64,000 bases of DNA from Gramella sp. AN32 (GCF_023718305.1 NZ_QEYO01000002.1:62001-126000); one strand, 5' to 3'. Positions 1-9,297 are shown, counted from the first letter of the stretch. A program made the numbers and translations. Notes: generated by a model not told the origin, from the sequence alone.

Positions 1-1
1 A

Positions 2-181
2 GAAAGCGGGATCACTATTCATTATGTAAATGAAAATTATGATGAAGGAAAAATCATTTTTCAGTCGGTAGTTCAAATAGATAAAAATGATACTGCGGAA
101 AGTCTTGCTCATAAAATTCACGAACAGGAATACGAACATTTTCCAAAGGTTATTCAACAAATCATAGAAGAAAAATTATAG
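2..181 (+). CDS. purN: Phosphoribosylglycinamide formyltransferase, C-terminal end (partial)
   Basis: The reading frame is open from the window edge and ends with TAG at 179-181. The roughly 59 residues visible (ESGITIHYVNENYDEGKII, then an EHFPKVIQQII tail) match the C-terminal end of PurN, which transfers a formyl group to GAR in purine synthesis. The ITIHYVNENYDEG segment is the conserved formyltransferase motif that follows the catalytic aspartate region. The N-terminal two thirds lie outside the window. The last base of its stop codon is the first base of the following GTG start, so the two genes are probably translationally coupled. Confidence 0.8.
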   Translation, partial: ESGITIHYVNENYDEGKIIFQSVVQIDKNDTAESLAHKIHEQEYEHFPKVIQQIIEEKL

Positions 182-645
182 TGTCACAAGCGCAAGTGCA
201 TATTTATACCGATGGGGCCGCAAGAGGAAATCCCGGGCCCGGTGGATACGGAATTGTTATGGAATGGGTTGGTAAACCATATAAAAAAGAATTTTCAGAA
301 GGATTTAAATTAACCACCAATAATCGTATGGAATTACTTGCGGTTATTAAGGCGCTAAAAAAATTAAAAAATCCTTTTACGGAAGTCCTGGTTTTTACAG
401 ATTCTAAATATGTAGTAGATGCTGTAACCAAAGGCTGGGTTTTTGGTTGGGAGAAAAAATCTTTCGTAAATCGTAAAAATGCCGATCTATGGATAGAGTT
501 TCTAAAGATTTACCGAAAACATAAGGTCCAGTTCAAATGGATCAAAGGGCATAATGATCATGCACAAAATGAAAGATGTGACGCGCTTGCCGTTGCAGCT
601 TCAAAACTTAAAAACTTACCTCCAGATAAAGGTTATAAACCTTAA
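181..645 (+). CDS. rnhA: Ribonuclease HI
   Basis: This enzyme cleaves the RNA strand of RNA-DNA hybrids in the cytoplasm. The 154-residue protein has the usual RNase HI length, and all catalytic residues are present: Asp11 in YTDGAARGNPGPGG, Glu51 in NNRMEL, Asp74 in FTDSKYV, His124 in IKGHNDH and Asp134. The last two fall at the same numbers as in the E. coli enzyme. The start codon is GTG, overlapping the purN stop by one base. The C-terminal tail (PPDKGYKP) resembles other bacterial family members. Confidence 0.95.
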   Translation: MSQAQVHIYTDGAARGNPGPGGYGIVMEWVGKPYKKEFSEGFKLTTNNRMELLAVIKALKKLKNPFTEVLVFTDSKYVVDAVTKGWVFGWEKKSFVNRKNADLWIEFLKIYRKHKVQFKWIKGHNDHAQNERCDALAVAASKLKNLPPDKGYKP

Positions 646-687
646 AACAATATAGATTTACAGGTTTAGCGCTTGGAAAACAAACTG

Positions 688-695
688 TATATTTG
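688..695 (+). promoter_or_regulatory. Bacteroidota-type -7 box for the PfkB-family kinase gene
   Basis: TATATTTG fits the TAnnTTTG -7 consensus of the Bacteroidota primary sigma factor. A TTG lies at 673-675, closer than the ideal 17-19 base spacing. Transcription would begin near 702, which rules out the upstream TTG at 673 as the start and supports the ATG at 718. Confidence 0.5.
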
Positions 696-717
696 CAGCG
701 TAATTTTAAAAATTGTT

Positions 718-1641
718 ATGAGTAAATTATTGATCGTAGGAACCGTTGCTTTTGATGCTATCGAAACTCCATTTGGAAAAACAGATAAAATCCTTGGCGG
801 TGCGGGTACTTACATCGGCCTTTCCGCTTCAAACTTTCATATAGACAGTGCAGTTGTTTCTGTTGTAGGTGATGATTTTCCGCAGGAATATCTTGATCTA
901 ATGCAGAACAATAATATTAATATTGAGGGGATCGAAATTGTAAAAGGCGGAAAAACTTTTTTCTGGAGCGGGAAATATCATAATGATCTAAACACACGGG
1001 ATACCTTAGATACTCAGCTAAATGTACTGGCCGATTTCGATCCCGTTGTACCTGAAGAATTTAAAGATTCAGAATATGTGATGCTGGGGAACCTTCATCC
1101 TTTAGTACAGTTAAGTGTACTGGAGCAAGTTAAAAATCCTAAGCTGGTGGTTCTCGATACGATGAACTTTTGGATGGACCATACATTGAACGATCTTAAA
1201 AGAGTTATCTCAAAAGTTGATGTGATCGCCATTAATGACGAAGAAGCAAGGCAACTTTCCGGGGAATATTCCCTCGTAAAAGCGGCAAGGGAAATTTCCA
1301 AAATGGGACCGGCTTATGTAGTAATCAAAAAAGGGGAACACGGTGCATTATTATTCCATAAAAATGAGATCTTTTTTGCTCCGGCTTTACCATTAGAAGA
1401 AGTTTTTGATCCAACCGGTGCAGGAGATACCTTTGCAGGTGGCTTTATAGGTTATCTGGCAAAAACTGATGATATTTCTTTTGAAAACATGAAGAATGCT
1501 ATTATTTATGGTTCGAATCTCGCCTCGTTTTGCGTTGAAAAGTTTGGAACCGAAAGGATGCAGAATTTAACTTCGGAAGAAATAAAGAAGCGGTTGGATG
1601 AATTTCAGAAGTTAACAAAATTTGAAACAAACCATATTTAA
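718..1641 (+). CDS. PfkB-family sugar/nucleoside kinase
   Basis: This is a cytoplasmic ribokinase/PfkB-fold kinase of 307 residues. Gly-rich substrate-site residues appear at 27-30 (LGGAG) and the C-terminal signature DPTGAGDTFAGGF runs from Asp231, with the catalytic base at Asp237. The substrate (sugar or nucleoside) cannot be read from the sequence. The start was set at ATG 718, because the longer frame from TTG 673 would run through the -7 box and a coding-unlike segment. The gene has its own promoter and ends at a strong terminator, so it is likely monocistronic. Lying between rnhA and a PurF-type gene, it may belong to nucleotide metabolism, which is only an inference. Confidence 0.85.
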   Translation: MSKLLIVGTVAFDAIETPFGKTDKILGGAGTYIGLSASNFHIDSAVVSVVGDDFPQEYLDLMQNNNINIEGIEIVKGGKTFFWSGKYHNDLNTRDTLDTQLNVLADFDPVVPEEFKDSEYVMLGNLHPLVQLSVLEQVKNPKLVVLDTMNFWMDHTLNDLKRVISKVDVIAINDEEARQLSGEYSLVKAAREISKMGPAYVVIKKGEHGALLFHKNEIFFAPALPLEEVFDPTGAGDTFAGGFIGYLAKTDDISFENMKNAIIYGSNLASFCVEKFGTERMQNLTSEEIKKRLDEFQKLTKFETNHI

Positions 1642-1647
1642 ACCCAT

Positions 1648-1674
1648 GCCCTGTAATTTCAGGGCTTTTTTTTT
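1648..1674 (+). terminator. Intrinsic terminator after the PfkB-family gene
   Basis: A six-base-pair stem, GCCCTG (1648-1653) with CAGGGC (1660-1665), is followed by nine T residues, seven bases after the stop codon. Confidence 0.85.
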
Positions 1675-1707
1675 GACAAAACCCTAAAATCCTTTAGAGG
1701 AAAAATT

Positions 1708-3606
1708 ATGAGTGACGCTTTAAAACACGAATGTGGGATTGCCTTAGTGAGGCTCCTAAAACCTCTGAATTATTATAAAGAAAAATACGGTTCAGCCTAT
1801 TATGGGGTGAATAAAATGTATTTAATGATGGAAAAACAGCACAATCGCGGTCAGGATGGTGCAGGTTTTGCCAGTATAAAATTGAATACTGAAGCCGGGG
1901 AAAGATATATTAGCCGGATTCGTTCCAACCAGGCACAACCTATTCAGGATATTTTCGCCCAAATTAATGAAAGGATAAACGAAGAGATCCTTGAGCACCC
2001 TGAATATGCAGATGATACTGAATTACAGAAAAAATATATACCCTATTTAGGTGAGGTTTTTCTAGGTCACGTACGCTATGGCACTTTTGGAAAGAATAGT
2101 ATAGAAAGTGTACACCCATTTCTTCGCCAGAATAACTGGATGCACAGAAACCTGATTGTTGCCGGTAATTTCAACATGACCAATGTAGACAAGTTGTTCA
2201 AAAATCTGGTAGATCTAGGCCAGCATCCAAAAGAACGAGCAGATACAGTCACGGTAATGGAAAAGATTGGGCACTTCTTAGATGATGAAGTGCGCAAACT
2301 TTATAAAAAACTGAAGCACCAGGGATATTCTAAGGTGGAGGCTTCCCCTCAAATTGCCGAAAAACTTAATGTTGCCAAAATACTTAGAAAATCCTCAAAA
2401 GATTGGGATGGCGGCTATGCCATGGCCGGAATGATTGGGCATGGTGATTCATTTGTGTTACGTGATCCTTCGGGAATAAGGCCCGCATATTATTATAAAG
2501 ATGACGAAGTGGTGGTGGTTGCTTCAGAAAGACCGGTAATTCAAACCGTATTTAATGTTCAGTTTGAGGATGTACACGAATTACCTCCCGGGCATGCTAT
2601 TATTACCAAGAAAAATGGAAAGACATCTATAGATGAGATTATCGAGCCTTTAGAAAGAAAAGCCTGCTCATTCGAAAGGATCTATTTTTCAAGGGGTAGT
2701 GATGCTGAAATCTATCAGGAAAGAAAAATGCTGGGTAGACTCTTGATGCCCGAAGTTTTAAAATCGATCGATCACGATACTCAAAAAACGGTATTTTCAT
2801 TTATACCAAACACTGCGGAAACTTCCTTTTACGGAATGGTAGAGGCTGCCCAGGATGAATTGATCCGTCAGAAAAATGAGGCGATACTTGCTGAAAAAGA
2901 ATCACTTACTAAAGAACGACTTAGCGAAATTCTTGCTTATCGTTTGCGCACAGAGAAAATAGCGATCAAAGATGTTAAGCTTCGAACATTTATTACTGAA
3001 GATAGTAGCAGGGATGATTTGGTTGCACACGTTTATGATATTACCTATGGGGTGGTTCAACCAGATGATAATCTGGTAATTATAGACGATAGTATCGTAA
3101 GGGGGACCACCTTAAAAAAGAGTATTATCAAAATGCTGGACAGGCTACATCCAAAAAAGATCGTGGTGGTTTCTTCCGCTCCACAAATTAGATATCCAGA
3201 TTGCTATGGGATTGATATGGCCAGGCTTGAAGATCTTGTTGCTTTTAGGGCTGCTCTTGCCTTACTTCGAGAACATGATAATTATGAGCTTGTTGAAAAG
3301 GTCTATAATAAATGTAAGGATCAGGTGGAACTCCAGGATAAAGAAGTTCAGAATTTTGTGAAGGAAATTTACGAAGCGTTTAGCAATGAGCAAATTTCAG
3401 ACAAAATCGCGGAGTTACTAAGTGATGAACACGTTGATGCTGAAGTAAAGGTGATCTATCAAACCGTTGAAAATCTTCATATTGCGTGTCCGAAAAATCT
3501 TGGGGACTGGTATTTTACCGGCGATTACCCAACTGTGGGAGGTAACAGGGTCGTAAATCGTGCTTTTATGAATTTTTTCGAGGGTAAAAAGGATAGAGCA
3601 TACTAA
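1708..3606 (+). CDS. Long amidophosphoribosyltransferase (PurF)-family protein
   Basis: This 632-residue protein has a class II glutamine amidotransferase domain followed by a PRPP-transferase domain. Cys9 in the N-terminal HECGIALVRL is the expected catalytic nucleophile after removal of a short propeptide, and HNRGQDGAG matches the glutaminase core. The PRPP-binding loop VIIDDSIVRGTT carries Asp460 and Asp461. It is well over 100 residues longer than classical PurF (about 470-500), with extra segments in the glutaminase half and at the C terminus. I recall the same long form in other flavobacteria, where it may exist beside a canonical PurF, so an alternative amide-transfer role is possible. 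ATG 1708 is the only sensible start. Confidence 0.8.
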   Translation: MSDALKHECGIALVRLLKPLNYYKEKYGSAYYGVNKMYLMMEKQHNRGQDGAGFASIKLNTEAGERYISRIRSNQAQPIQDIFAQINERINEEILEHPEYADDTELQKKYIPYLGEVFLGHVRYGTFGKNSIESVHPFLRQNNWMHRNLIVAGNFNMTNVDKLFKNLVDLGQHPKERADTVTVMEKIGHFLDDEVRKLYKKLKHQGYSKVEASPQIAEKLNVAKILRKSSKDWDGGYAMAGMIGHGDSFVLRDPSGIRPAYYYKDDEVVVVASERPVIQTVFNVQFEDVHELPPGHAIITKKNGKTSIDEIIEPLERKACSFERIYFSRGSDAEIYQERKMLGRLLMPEVLKSIDHDTQKTVFSFIPNTAETSFYGMVEAAQDELIRQKNEAILAEKESLTKERLSEILAYRLRTEKIAIKDVKLRTFITEDSSRDDLVAHVYDITYGVVQPDDNLVIIDDSIVRGTTLKKSIIKMLDRLHPKKIVVVSSAPQIRYPDCYGIDMARLEDLVAFRAALALLREHDNYELVEKVYNKCKDQVELQDKEVQNFVKEIYEAFSNEQISDKIAELLSDEHVDAEVKVIYQTVENLHIACPKNLGDWYFTGDYPTVGGNRVVNRAFMNFFEGKKDRAY

Positions 3607-3650
3607 TTTTTAGCCTTTGGCCTAATATATACGTAGTTCATCTAATTTTC

Positions 3651-3681
3651 TTTGTGCCTATTATAAAACTATCTACATTTA
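3651..3681 (+). promoter_or_regulatory. Candidate promoter of the first small-RNA-like unit
   Basis: TTTG at 3651-3654 is separated by exactly 19 bases from TACATTTA at 3674-3681. This fits the TTTG-N19-TAnnTTTG pattern with a single mismatch at the last base. Transcription would begin close to 3688, at the first base of the repeated unit. Confidence 0.5.
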
Positions 3682-3687
3682 TACTTG

Positions 3688-3760
3688 CCATAACATAAGT
3701 AGGTTAAGTTCATGGTAGATTTGGGGCAAAAAAAGGTGGAATTCTATTCCGCCTTTTTTT
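3688..3760 (+). ncRNA. Candidate small RNA, copy 1 of a tandem pair
   Basis: This non-coding segment of about 73 bases recurs almost unchanged at 3891-3962. It opens with a short stem (TGCCAT with ATGGTA, one G-U pair) enclosing about 20 bases, continues through a conserved spacer, and ends in a terminator. In the terminator GGTGGAAT pairs with ATTCCGCC, with A7 before and T7 after. A well-spaced promoter sits directly upstream. I do not recognise the RNA family; a 6S-like or regulatory RNA is possible. No reading frame spans it. Confidence 0.45.
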
Positions 3761-3890
3761 ATTTTTAGTCAATCCTTATTACTTATTACATTTTTATAAG
3801 CCTTCATTATAAATAGGTAGTTCAACTAATTTTTAGGTAGTACGTCTAAAAATATAAATTTATAGGAATCAACGACTTATATTTACTATA

Positions 3891-3962
3891 CCATAGCATA
3901 AGTAGGTTAAGTTCATGGTAGATTTGGGGCAAAAAAAGGTGGAATTTATTCCGCCTTTTTTT
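3891..3962 (+). ncRNA. Candidate small RNA, copy 2 of a tandem pair
   Basis: This copy matches 3688-3760 except for one substitution and one single-base deletion in the terminator loop. The first stem is kept (TACCAT with ATGGTA): the G-U pair of copy 1 becomes A-U here, which suggests selection on structure. A -7-like TATATTTA lies at 3878-3885, but I see no good -33 element. The T-tract and terminator stem are intact. Confidence 0.42.
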
Positions 3963-3990
3963 ATGGGAAGGATTTTAAACTGATAAAAGT

Positions 3991-4031
3991 AGAATAAAGA
4001 AAGGCCGCAAATTGCGGCCTTTCTTTATTCT
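3991..4031. terminator. Bidirectional terminator downstream of superoxide dismutase
   Basis: A 41-base perfect palindrome has a 20-base-pair arm centred on one A. Its GC core (GGCCGC/GCGGCC) is flanked by A-rich and T-rich arms, so it can terminate the superoxide dismutase transcript from the right and any read-through from the left. Confidence 0.85.
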
Positions 4032-4046
4032 ATATAAATTAGAAAA

Positions 4047-4655
4047 CTATTTTTCTTTAGCATATCTACTGGAAACTTCCTTCCAATCAATAACATTAAA
4101 AAATGCATCGATATACTCGGGACGTTTGTTTTGATATTTTAAATAATATGCATGTTCCCAAACATCCAATCCTAAAATTGGCTGGCCTCCACAACCGGTA
4201 TCCGGCATTACCGGGTTGTCCTGGTTTGGAGTCGAACACACTTCAACTTTACCGCCGCTATGTACACATAACCATGCCCATCCGGAACCAAACTGTCCCG
4301 CGGCTGCCTTCGAGAATTCATCTTTAAAGGCTTCGAAAGATCCAAAAGCGCTGTCTATGGCTTCAGCAAGTTCACCTTCAGGCTTTCCACCTCCCTCAGG
4401 AGACATCACTTCCCAAAAAAGGCTATGATTATAAAAACCTCCACCGTTATTTCTAACAGCTTTATTAGACTTATCAAGGTTTTTCAAAATATTTTCAATA
4501 TTCTTTCCTTCCATATCGGTACCTTCAATGGCATCATTTAATTTTTTGGTGTATCCGGCATGATGTTTATCATGATGAATTTCCATAGTTTTTGCGTCGA
4601 TATGTGGTTCTAATGCATCAAATGCATATTTTAATTTTGGTACTTCAAAAGCCAT
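4047..4655 (-). CDS. sodA: Superoxide dismutase, Mn/Fe family
   Basis: This cytoplasmic enzyme converts superoxide to peroxide and oxygen. The 202-residue protein has metal ligands His27, His77, Asp164 and His168 (the last two in the LDVWEHAY signature). Gln145 in STPNQDNP and the Gly-rich [11 protein letters not shown] segment are the arrangement typical of Mn-type rather than Fe-type enzymes, although cambialistic use of iron cannot be excluded. There is no signal peptide. The gene has its own -7 box and a strong terminator, so it is probably monocistronic. Confidence 0.93.
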   Translation of the reverse strand: MAFEVPKLKYAFDALEPHIDAKTMEIHHDKHHAGYTKKLNDAIEGTDMEGKNIENILKNLDKSNKAVRNNGGGFYNHSLFWEVMSPEGGGKPEGELAEAIDSAFGSFEAFKDEFSKAAAGQFGSGWAWLCVHSGGKVEVCSTPNQDNPVMPDTGCGGQPILGLDVWEHAYYLKYQNKRPEYIDAFFNVIDWKEVSSRYAKEK

Positions 4656-4694
4656 AATTATCTGATTTTTTTGTTATTACTTCTTTAATTCTCT

Positions 4695-4702
4695 CAAATT
4701 TA
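4695..4702 (-). promoter_or_regulatory. -7 box for superoxide dismutase
   Basis: On the minus strand this reads TAAATTTG, a full match to TAnnTTTG. A TTTC lies 19 bases upstream (4722-4725), close to the -33 TTTG element. The predicted leader is about 34 bases. Confidence 0.6.
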
Positions 4703-4830
4703 GCTATTCATGTACGCACTGGAAATTATTTAGTGTTATAAAATACTTAAAAGCGTTTCCTTCAGAAACCCTATAAATATTATAACTTTAAAGAGAATTA
4801 TCATTTTCGCAACTTCACAAAACCACTTAC

Positions 4831-7800
4831 TTGAAAAATAAATTCAACATCTATAATGCATCAGCCGGATCAGGGAAAACCTATACGCTGGTTAAGGAGT
4901 ATCTCAAGCTGTTGCTAAACTCAGATAAAAAGGATTATTATAAAAATATCCTTGCGATCACTTTTACCAATAAGGCAGTTGCCGAAATGAAAAGCAGGAT
5001 TATTAAAAATCTTTCTGAATTCGCTAAGGCTGATGCTCAGTTTGAAAGCTCCCTTCTTGATGATCTTAAAAAGGAAACCGGAATTTCTTCCGAAGAAATT
5101 TGCCAAAAATCTTCTGAGATTTTAAAAAGTATCGTCCATAATTACGCGGCATTTGAAATTTCTACCATCGATGGTTTCACCCATCGTGTGTTACGAACCT
5201 TTGCGCGTGACCTGGGCATTCCCATGAATTTTGAAGTTGAACTTAATATTGATGATATACTTTCTGAAGCGGTAGATAGTTTGATCAATAAAGCTGGAAA
5301 AGATAAAGAACTGACTAAAATTCTTGTAGAGTATACTTTATCAAAGACCGATGATGATAAAAGCTGGGATATTAGCCGGGATCTTTTTGCAATTTCTAAA
5401 CTACTCGTCAATGAAAATAACCAAAAAGCCCTGGCTTTATTAAAAGATAAAACGCTTGCTGATTTTGCTCAATTCAGAAAAAAACTTCGTCAGGAAATTA
5501 AATTTGCTCAAAACAGTTTGAAGGATTCTGCGGAATATTTTTTTAACCTTCTCGAAGAAAATAATATTGAAATAACTGATTTCAACGGCGGGAGCAGGGC
5601 TTATGTTCCAGGCTATTTTCAGAAGTTACTAAATGGAAGTCCGGTTGAGTCGTTTTCAGCAAAATGGGCTGTGGAAATTCATGAAAAGCCACTGTATCCT
5701 AAAAAGACCGCGGGATCTGCACAATTAACCCTGGATAGATTACAACCACAAATTGCCAGACTTTTTGAGGATACCAAAAAAGTATATTTTCAAACGGAAT
5801 TCCTTAGCGAAATTGGGAAAAATATCGTTCAGCTTTCCCTGTTAAGTGAGATCAATCGCGAAATTGAAACCATTAAAAAAGATAAAAACCTGGTGCTTAT
5901 TTCAGAATTTAATCCGAAGATAAGCGAACAGGTTAAAGACCAGCCCGCACCCTTTATCTATGAGCGGCTTGGCGAACGCTACAACCATTATTTTATTGAC
6001 GAATTCCAGGATACCTCGATCATGCAGTGGGAAAATCTTATTCCGCTAATCTCGAATAAACTGGAATCGAGCGAACATTCCAGCCTTACCATCGTGGGCG
6101 ACGCTAAACAAAGCATTTATCGTTGGCGTGGCGGTAGGGCGGAACAATTAATTGGGCTAAGCAAGGAAATCAATCCTTTTCAAATTGAGAAAAGCCTGGA
6201 AAATCTGGAAGATAATTACAGGAGCGGTAGCGAGGTGGTTAATTTCAATAACGAATTTTTTCAGTTTGCCTCCTCGGTACTCAGTTTTCCTGAATATGAA
6301 GAACTTTTTAAAGAGGCATTCCAAAATCCTAAAAATGGGGAATATGGTTTCGTACAGGTGCAATTTCTGGAAGCAAAAAATAAAGAAGAAGAATTTGAAA
6401 TTCACCCGGAAACCGTTTTAAAGATCATTGAAGATCTTGATGCCAAAGGTTTTTCCCGGAATGATATCTGTATCCTTACCCGCCGAAAAAAAGAAGGCTA
6501 CGCGATCGCAGAATATTTGAGCGAGCATGATATAAAGGTGATGTCATCAGAAAGTTTGTTACTGACCAGATCTGAAAAAGTAAAATTCATTGCACATATT
6601 CTCGAGTTTTCCCTCAATCCTGAAAACAAGTCGCTAAAATTAGAAATTTTAGGATTTTTAGCTGAAAATCATTTTCCGGCGACCGATTATCATCACGTCA
6701 TTTCAAAACATATTGATGATGATACTGAAAAATTTTCAGCCTGGCTGAAGCTCTTTAAGGTTGAGTTTGAAATGGAAAAAGTAAAGCAGTTATCGCTTTA
6801 TGAATCGGTTGAATATATAATTCGCTCCTTTAAACTTGTGCAGCAATCTGATGCGTATATCCAGTTTTTCCTGGATTTTGTTTTTGAAACCGCGCAAAAA
6901 GGTGCCAACAGTTTAAATGAGTTCATAGAGAAATGGCATCAAAAAAAGGAAAAGCTAAGCATTGTTGTGCCTGAAGCTGAAGATGCCGTCAAGATCATGA
7001 CCATTCATACTTCCAAAGGTTTGGAATTTCCTATAGTGATCTTTCCCTTTGCAGAATCTGATCTTCAGGATACCAGAAATGATTCGTTATGGATCGAAAC
7101 CGGATTTCAGGAAATGCCCGTGGCCTATGTGAACGCTTCTAAAAAGATGTTGAACTGGAATTTGCCGGCTAAAGAAACTTTTGAAGATCTCCTTCAGAAA
7201 AATGAACTGGATACATTGAATGTTTTATATGTTGCCTGCACCCGTGCCGCGGAACAGCTTTATTTGCTTAGCAGTTATAACGAAAAACCTAAAAGCAGTG
7301 CCTGTATCTCAAATTTGCTGAAAGATTATGTCGCTTCAAAACAGAGTGAAAATGAGCAACGAATCTATGAATTTGGTGAAATATCAAGCATACCAAAAAC
7401 TGAGGAATCTTTAAGTCTGAGCATACAGCCTTCTGAATTCTATTCTTCCCCAACTGAAAATGAGGCGGTGCATATCGTTACGAAATCAGGATCACTTTGG
7501 GATAGCAGGCAACAGGAAGCTATCGAAAAGGGAAAGATCACCCATGAAATAATGTCGAAGATCAATAGCGCATCAGACAGATTTAAGGCAATTGAATGGG
7601 CGGTAAATTCCGGACTTCTAAAAGAAAGGGACAGAGATTCAATTTCATCTAATATTGAAAAAATCCTGGAGCATCCGGAGCTTAAAGAATACTTTCAGCA
7701 AAATGTGATCAATTATAACGAAAAGGAAATATTGACCGCTTCAGGCAAAAGGCTCCGCCCGGATAGGATTAATTTAGCCGGAAAATCGATTACGATCATT

Positions 7801-7950
7801 GATTATAAAACCGGGGGCTTTGTGGATACTCATGAAAGGCAAATTTTGAATTACGCTTCGGTTTTGCGGGAAATGGAATATAAGGTAGATAAATGTTTGC
7901 TCGTTTATACCAATAATAATATTATGGTAAAAAATGTAAAAGAAATTTAA
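4831..7950 (+). CDS. addA: AddA/RecB-like UvrD-family helicase with C-terminal nuclease domain
   Basis: This is the helicase-nuclease subunit of an AddAB-type double-strand-break resection complex, 1039 residues long. Walker A is ASAGSGKT at 10-17, Walker B is DEFQDTS near 390, and helicase motif III is GDAKQSIYRWRGG. A late motif (IMTIHTSKGLEFP) and the C-terminal PD-(D/E)xK nuclease core (Asp991-Tyr-Lys993 in IIDYKTGG) are also present. The start is TTG; no ATG fits, and Walker A begins only nine residues later. The likely partner gene (10839-13583) is separated from it by kbl and an OmpA gene. Confidence 0.85.
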   Translation: MKNKFNIYNASAGSGKTYTLVKEYLKLLLNSDKKDYYKNILAITFTNKAVAEMKSRIIKNLSEFAKADAQFESSLLDDLKKETGISSEEICQKSSEILKSIVHNYAAFEISTIDGFTHRVLRTFARDLGIPMNFEVELNIDDILSEAVDSLINKAGKDKELTKILVEYTLSKTDDDKSWDISRDLFAISKLLVNENNQKALALLKDKTLADFAQFRKKLRQEIKFAQNSLKDSAEYFFNLLEENNIEITDFNGGSRAYVPGYFQKLLNGSPVESFSAKWAVEIHEKPLYPKKTAGSAQLTLDRLQPQIARLFEDTKKVYFQTEFLSEIGKNIVQLSLLSEINREIETIKKDKNLVLISEFNPKISEQVKDQPAPFIYERLGERYNHYFIDEFQDTSIMQWENLIPLISNKLESSEHSSLTIVGDAKQSIYRWRGGRAEQLIGLSKEINPFQIEKSLENLEDNYRSGSEVVNFNNEFFQFASSVLSFPEYEELFKEAFQNPKNGEYGFVQVQFLEAKNKEEEFEIHPETVLKIIEDLDAKGFSRNDICILTRRKKEGYAIAEYLSEHDIKVMSSESLLLTRSEKVKFIAHILEFSLNPENKSLKLEILGFLAENHFPATDYHHVISKHIDDDTEKFSAWLKLFKVEFEMEKVKQLSLYESVEYIIRSFKLVQQSDAYIQFFLDFVFETAQKGANSLNEFIEKWHQKKEKLSIVVPEAEDAVKIMTIHTSKGLEFPIVIFPFAESDLQDTRNDSLWIETGFQEMPVAYVNASKKMLNWNLPAKETFEDLLQKNELDTLNVLYVACTRAAEQLYLLSSYNEKPKSSACISNLLKDYVASKQSENEQRIYEFGEISSIPKTEESLSLSIQPSEFYSSPTENEAVHIVTKSGSLWDSRQQEAIEKGKITHEIMSKINSASDRFKAIEWAVNSGLLKERDRDSISSNIEKILEHPELKEYFQQNVINYNEKEILTASGKRLRPDRINLAGKSITIIDYKTGGFVDTHERQILNYASVLREMEYKVDKCLLVYTNNNIMVKNVKEI

Positions 7951-7955
7951 TTTTG
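7948..7955 (+). promoter_or_regulatory. Candidate -7 box for kbl, overlapping the addA stop codon
   Basis: TAATTTTG fits TAnnTTTG; its first three bases are the addA stop codon TAA. The -33 position is poor. Transcription would start near 7961, giving a leader of about 29 bases before kbl. Confidence 0.4.
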
Positions 7956-7989
7956 CATTGACTATATAACTAAAAAAAATACCAAAAAT

Positions 7990-9183
7990 ATGTACGGAAA
8001 GATCAGGGAACATCTGGCAAATGAAATTGAAGAAATTAAGGAAGCCGGGCTTTACAAAAAAGAACGGATCATTACTTCCCCGCAGGATGCGGTCATTAAA
8101 ATCTCCACAGGAGAGGAAGTCATTAATTTTTGTGCAAATAATTATTTAGGACTTTCTTCTCATCCGCAAGTAGTGCAGGCTGCAAAAGACACACTGGATT
8201 CTCATGGTTTTGGAATGTCCAGCGTTCGGTTTATTTGCGGTACCCAGGATATTCATAAAGAACTTGAACAAAAAATCGCTGATTTCTACGGTACAGAAGA
8301 TACCATATTATATGCAGCGGCTTTTGATGCCAACGGCGGAATTTTTGAACCATTGCTAACTGCAGAAGACGCTATCATATCAGATTCATTAAATCACGCT
8401 TCGATTATTGACGGGGTACGGCTTTGTAAAGCTGCGCGATATCGCTATGCCAATGGGGATATGCAGGATTTGGAAAAGCAATTGATTGATGCCAGTGAAA
8501 AAGGTGCCAGGTTCAAACTTATTGTTACCGATGGCGTTTTTTCCATGGATGGTTTGGTGGCCCCATTAGACAAAATTTGTGATTTAGCAGATAAATATGA
8601 TGCGATGGTGATGATCGATGAATGCCATGCTACAGGATTTATTGGCGAACAGGGTATTGGAACGCTGGAAGAAAAGAATGTCCTGGATCGCATCGATATT
8701 ATCACAGGAACTTTGGGAAAAGCGCTTGGTGGTGCCATGGGCGGTTATACCACGGCTAAAAAAGAAATTATTGAGATCCTGAGACAACGATCAAGACCTT
8801 ACCTGTTTTCCAACAGTTTGGCCCCGGCAATTGTGGGTGCGTCAATTAAGGTCTTTGACATGTTAAAGAACGACGATTCTTTACGCAAAAAGTTAAAGGA
8901 AAATACGGCCTACTTTAAGGAAGGAATTAAAAATGCCGGTTTTGAAATCATCGATGGAGAGGCAGCAATTGTTCCGGTAATGCTTCATGACGCAAAGCTA
9001 TCTCAGGACATGGCCGATAAATTATTGAAAGAAGGAATTTATGTAATAGGCTTCTTCTACCCTGTGGTCCCAAAGGGAAAAGCAAGGATACGGGTGCAGT
9101 TATCGGCTGCCCATACGAAACAACATTTAGACCAGGCAATTGCAGCATTTACTAAAGTGGGTAAAGAGTTGGGAGTTATTTAA
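7990..9183 (+). CDS. kbl: Glycine C-acetyltransferase (2-amino-3-ketobutyrate CoA ligase)
   Basis: This PLP enzyme cleaves 2-amino-3-ketobutyrate with CoA to glycine and acetyl-CoA in threonine breakdown. The 397-residue length is standard. The PLP lysine is Lys244 in GTLGKALGG, the same number as in E. coli Kbl, and [13 protein letters not shown] and IDECHATGF are alpha-oxoamine synthase motifs. A related enzyme such as serine palmitoyltransferase is possible, but the near-identical numbering favours Kbl. No threonine dehydrogenase gene is adjacent. Confidence 0.9.
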   Translation: MYGKIREHLANEIEEIKEAGLYKKERIITSPQDAVIKISTGEEVINFCANNYLGLSSHPQVVQAAKDTLDSHGFGMSSVRFICGTQDIHKELEQKIADFYGTEDTILYAAAFDANGGIFEPLLTAEDAIISDSLNHASIIDGVRLCKAARYRYANGDMQDLEKQLIDASEKGARFKLIVTDGVFSMDGLVAPLDKICDLADKYDAMVMIDECHATGFIGEQGIGTLEEKNVLDRIDIITGTLGKALGGAMGGYTTAKKEIIEILRQRSRPYLFSNSLAPAIVGASIKVFDMLKNDDSLRKKLKENTAYFKEGIKNAGFEIIDGEAAIVPVMLHDAKLSQDMADKLLKEGIYVIGFFYPVVPKGKARIRVQLSAAHTKQHLDQAIAAFTKVGKELGVI

Positions 9184-9297
9184 CAGGTTCAAAATTGCCA
9201 TTTTTTAAACTTATAAATGTGCCTGAAAAGCACCAAATTAAGCCCTTGAAAGCCCTATATATAGCGCACTAATTAAGAAAACTTTATTAAATTTGAC

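Noticed and set aside
673..717. TTG start at 673 for the PfkB-family gene
   Set aside because: The segment contains the -7 box TATATTTG, so it is upstream of the predicted transcription start; ATG 718 fits the family N terminus.
3607..4046. Possible CRISPR array or attachment site made by the duplicated units
   Set aside because: Only two copies about 200 bases apart, each with promoter-like and terminator features, and no cas or integrase genes.
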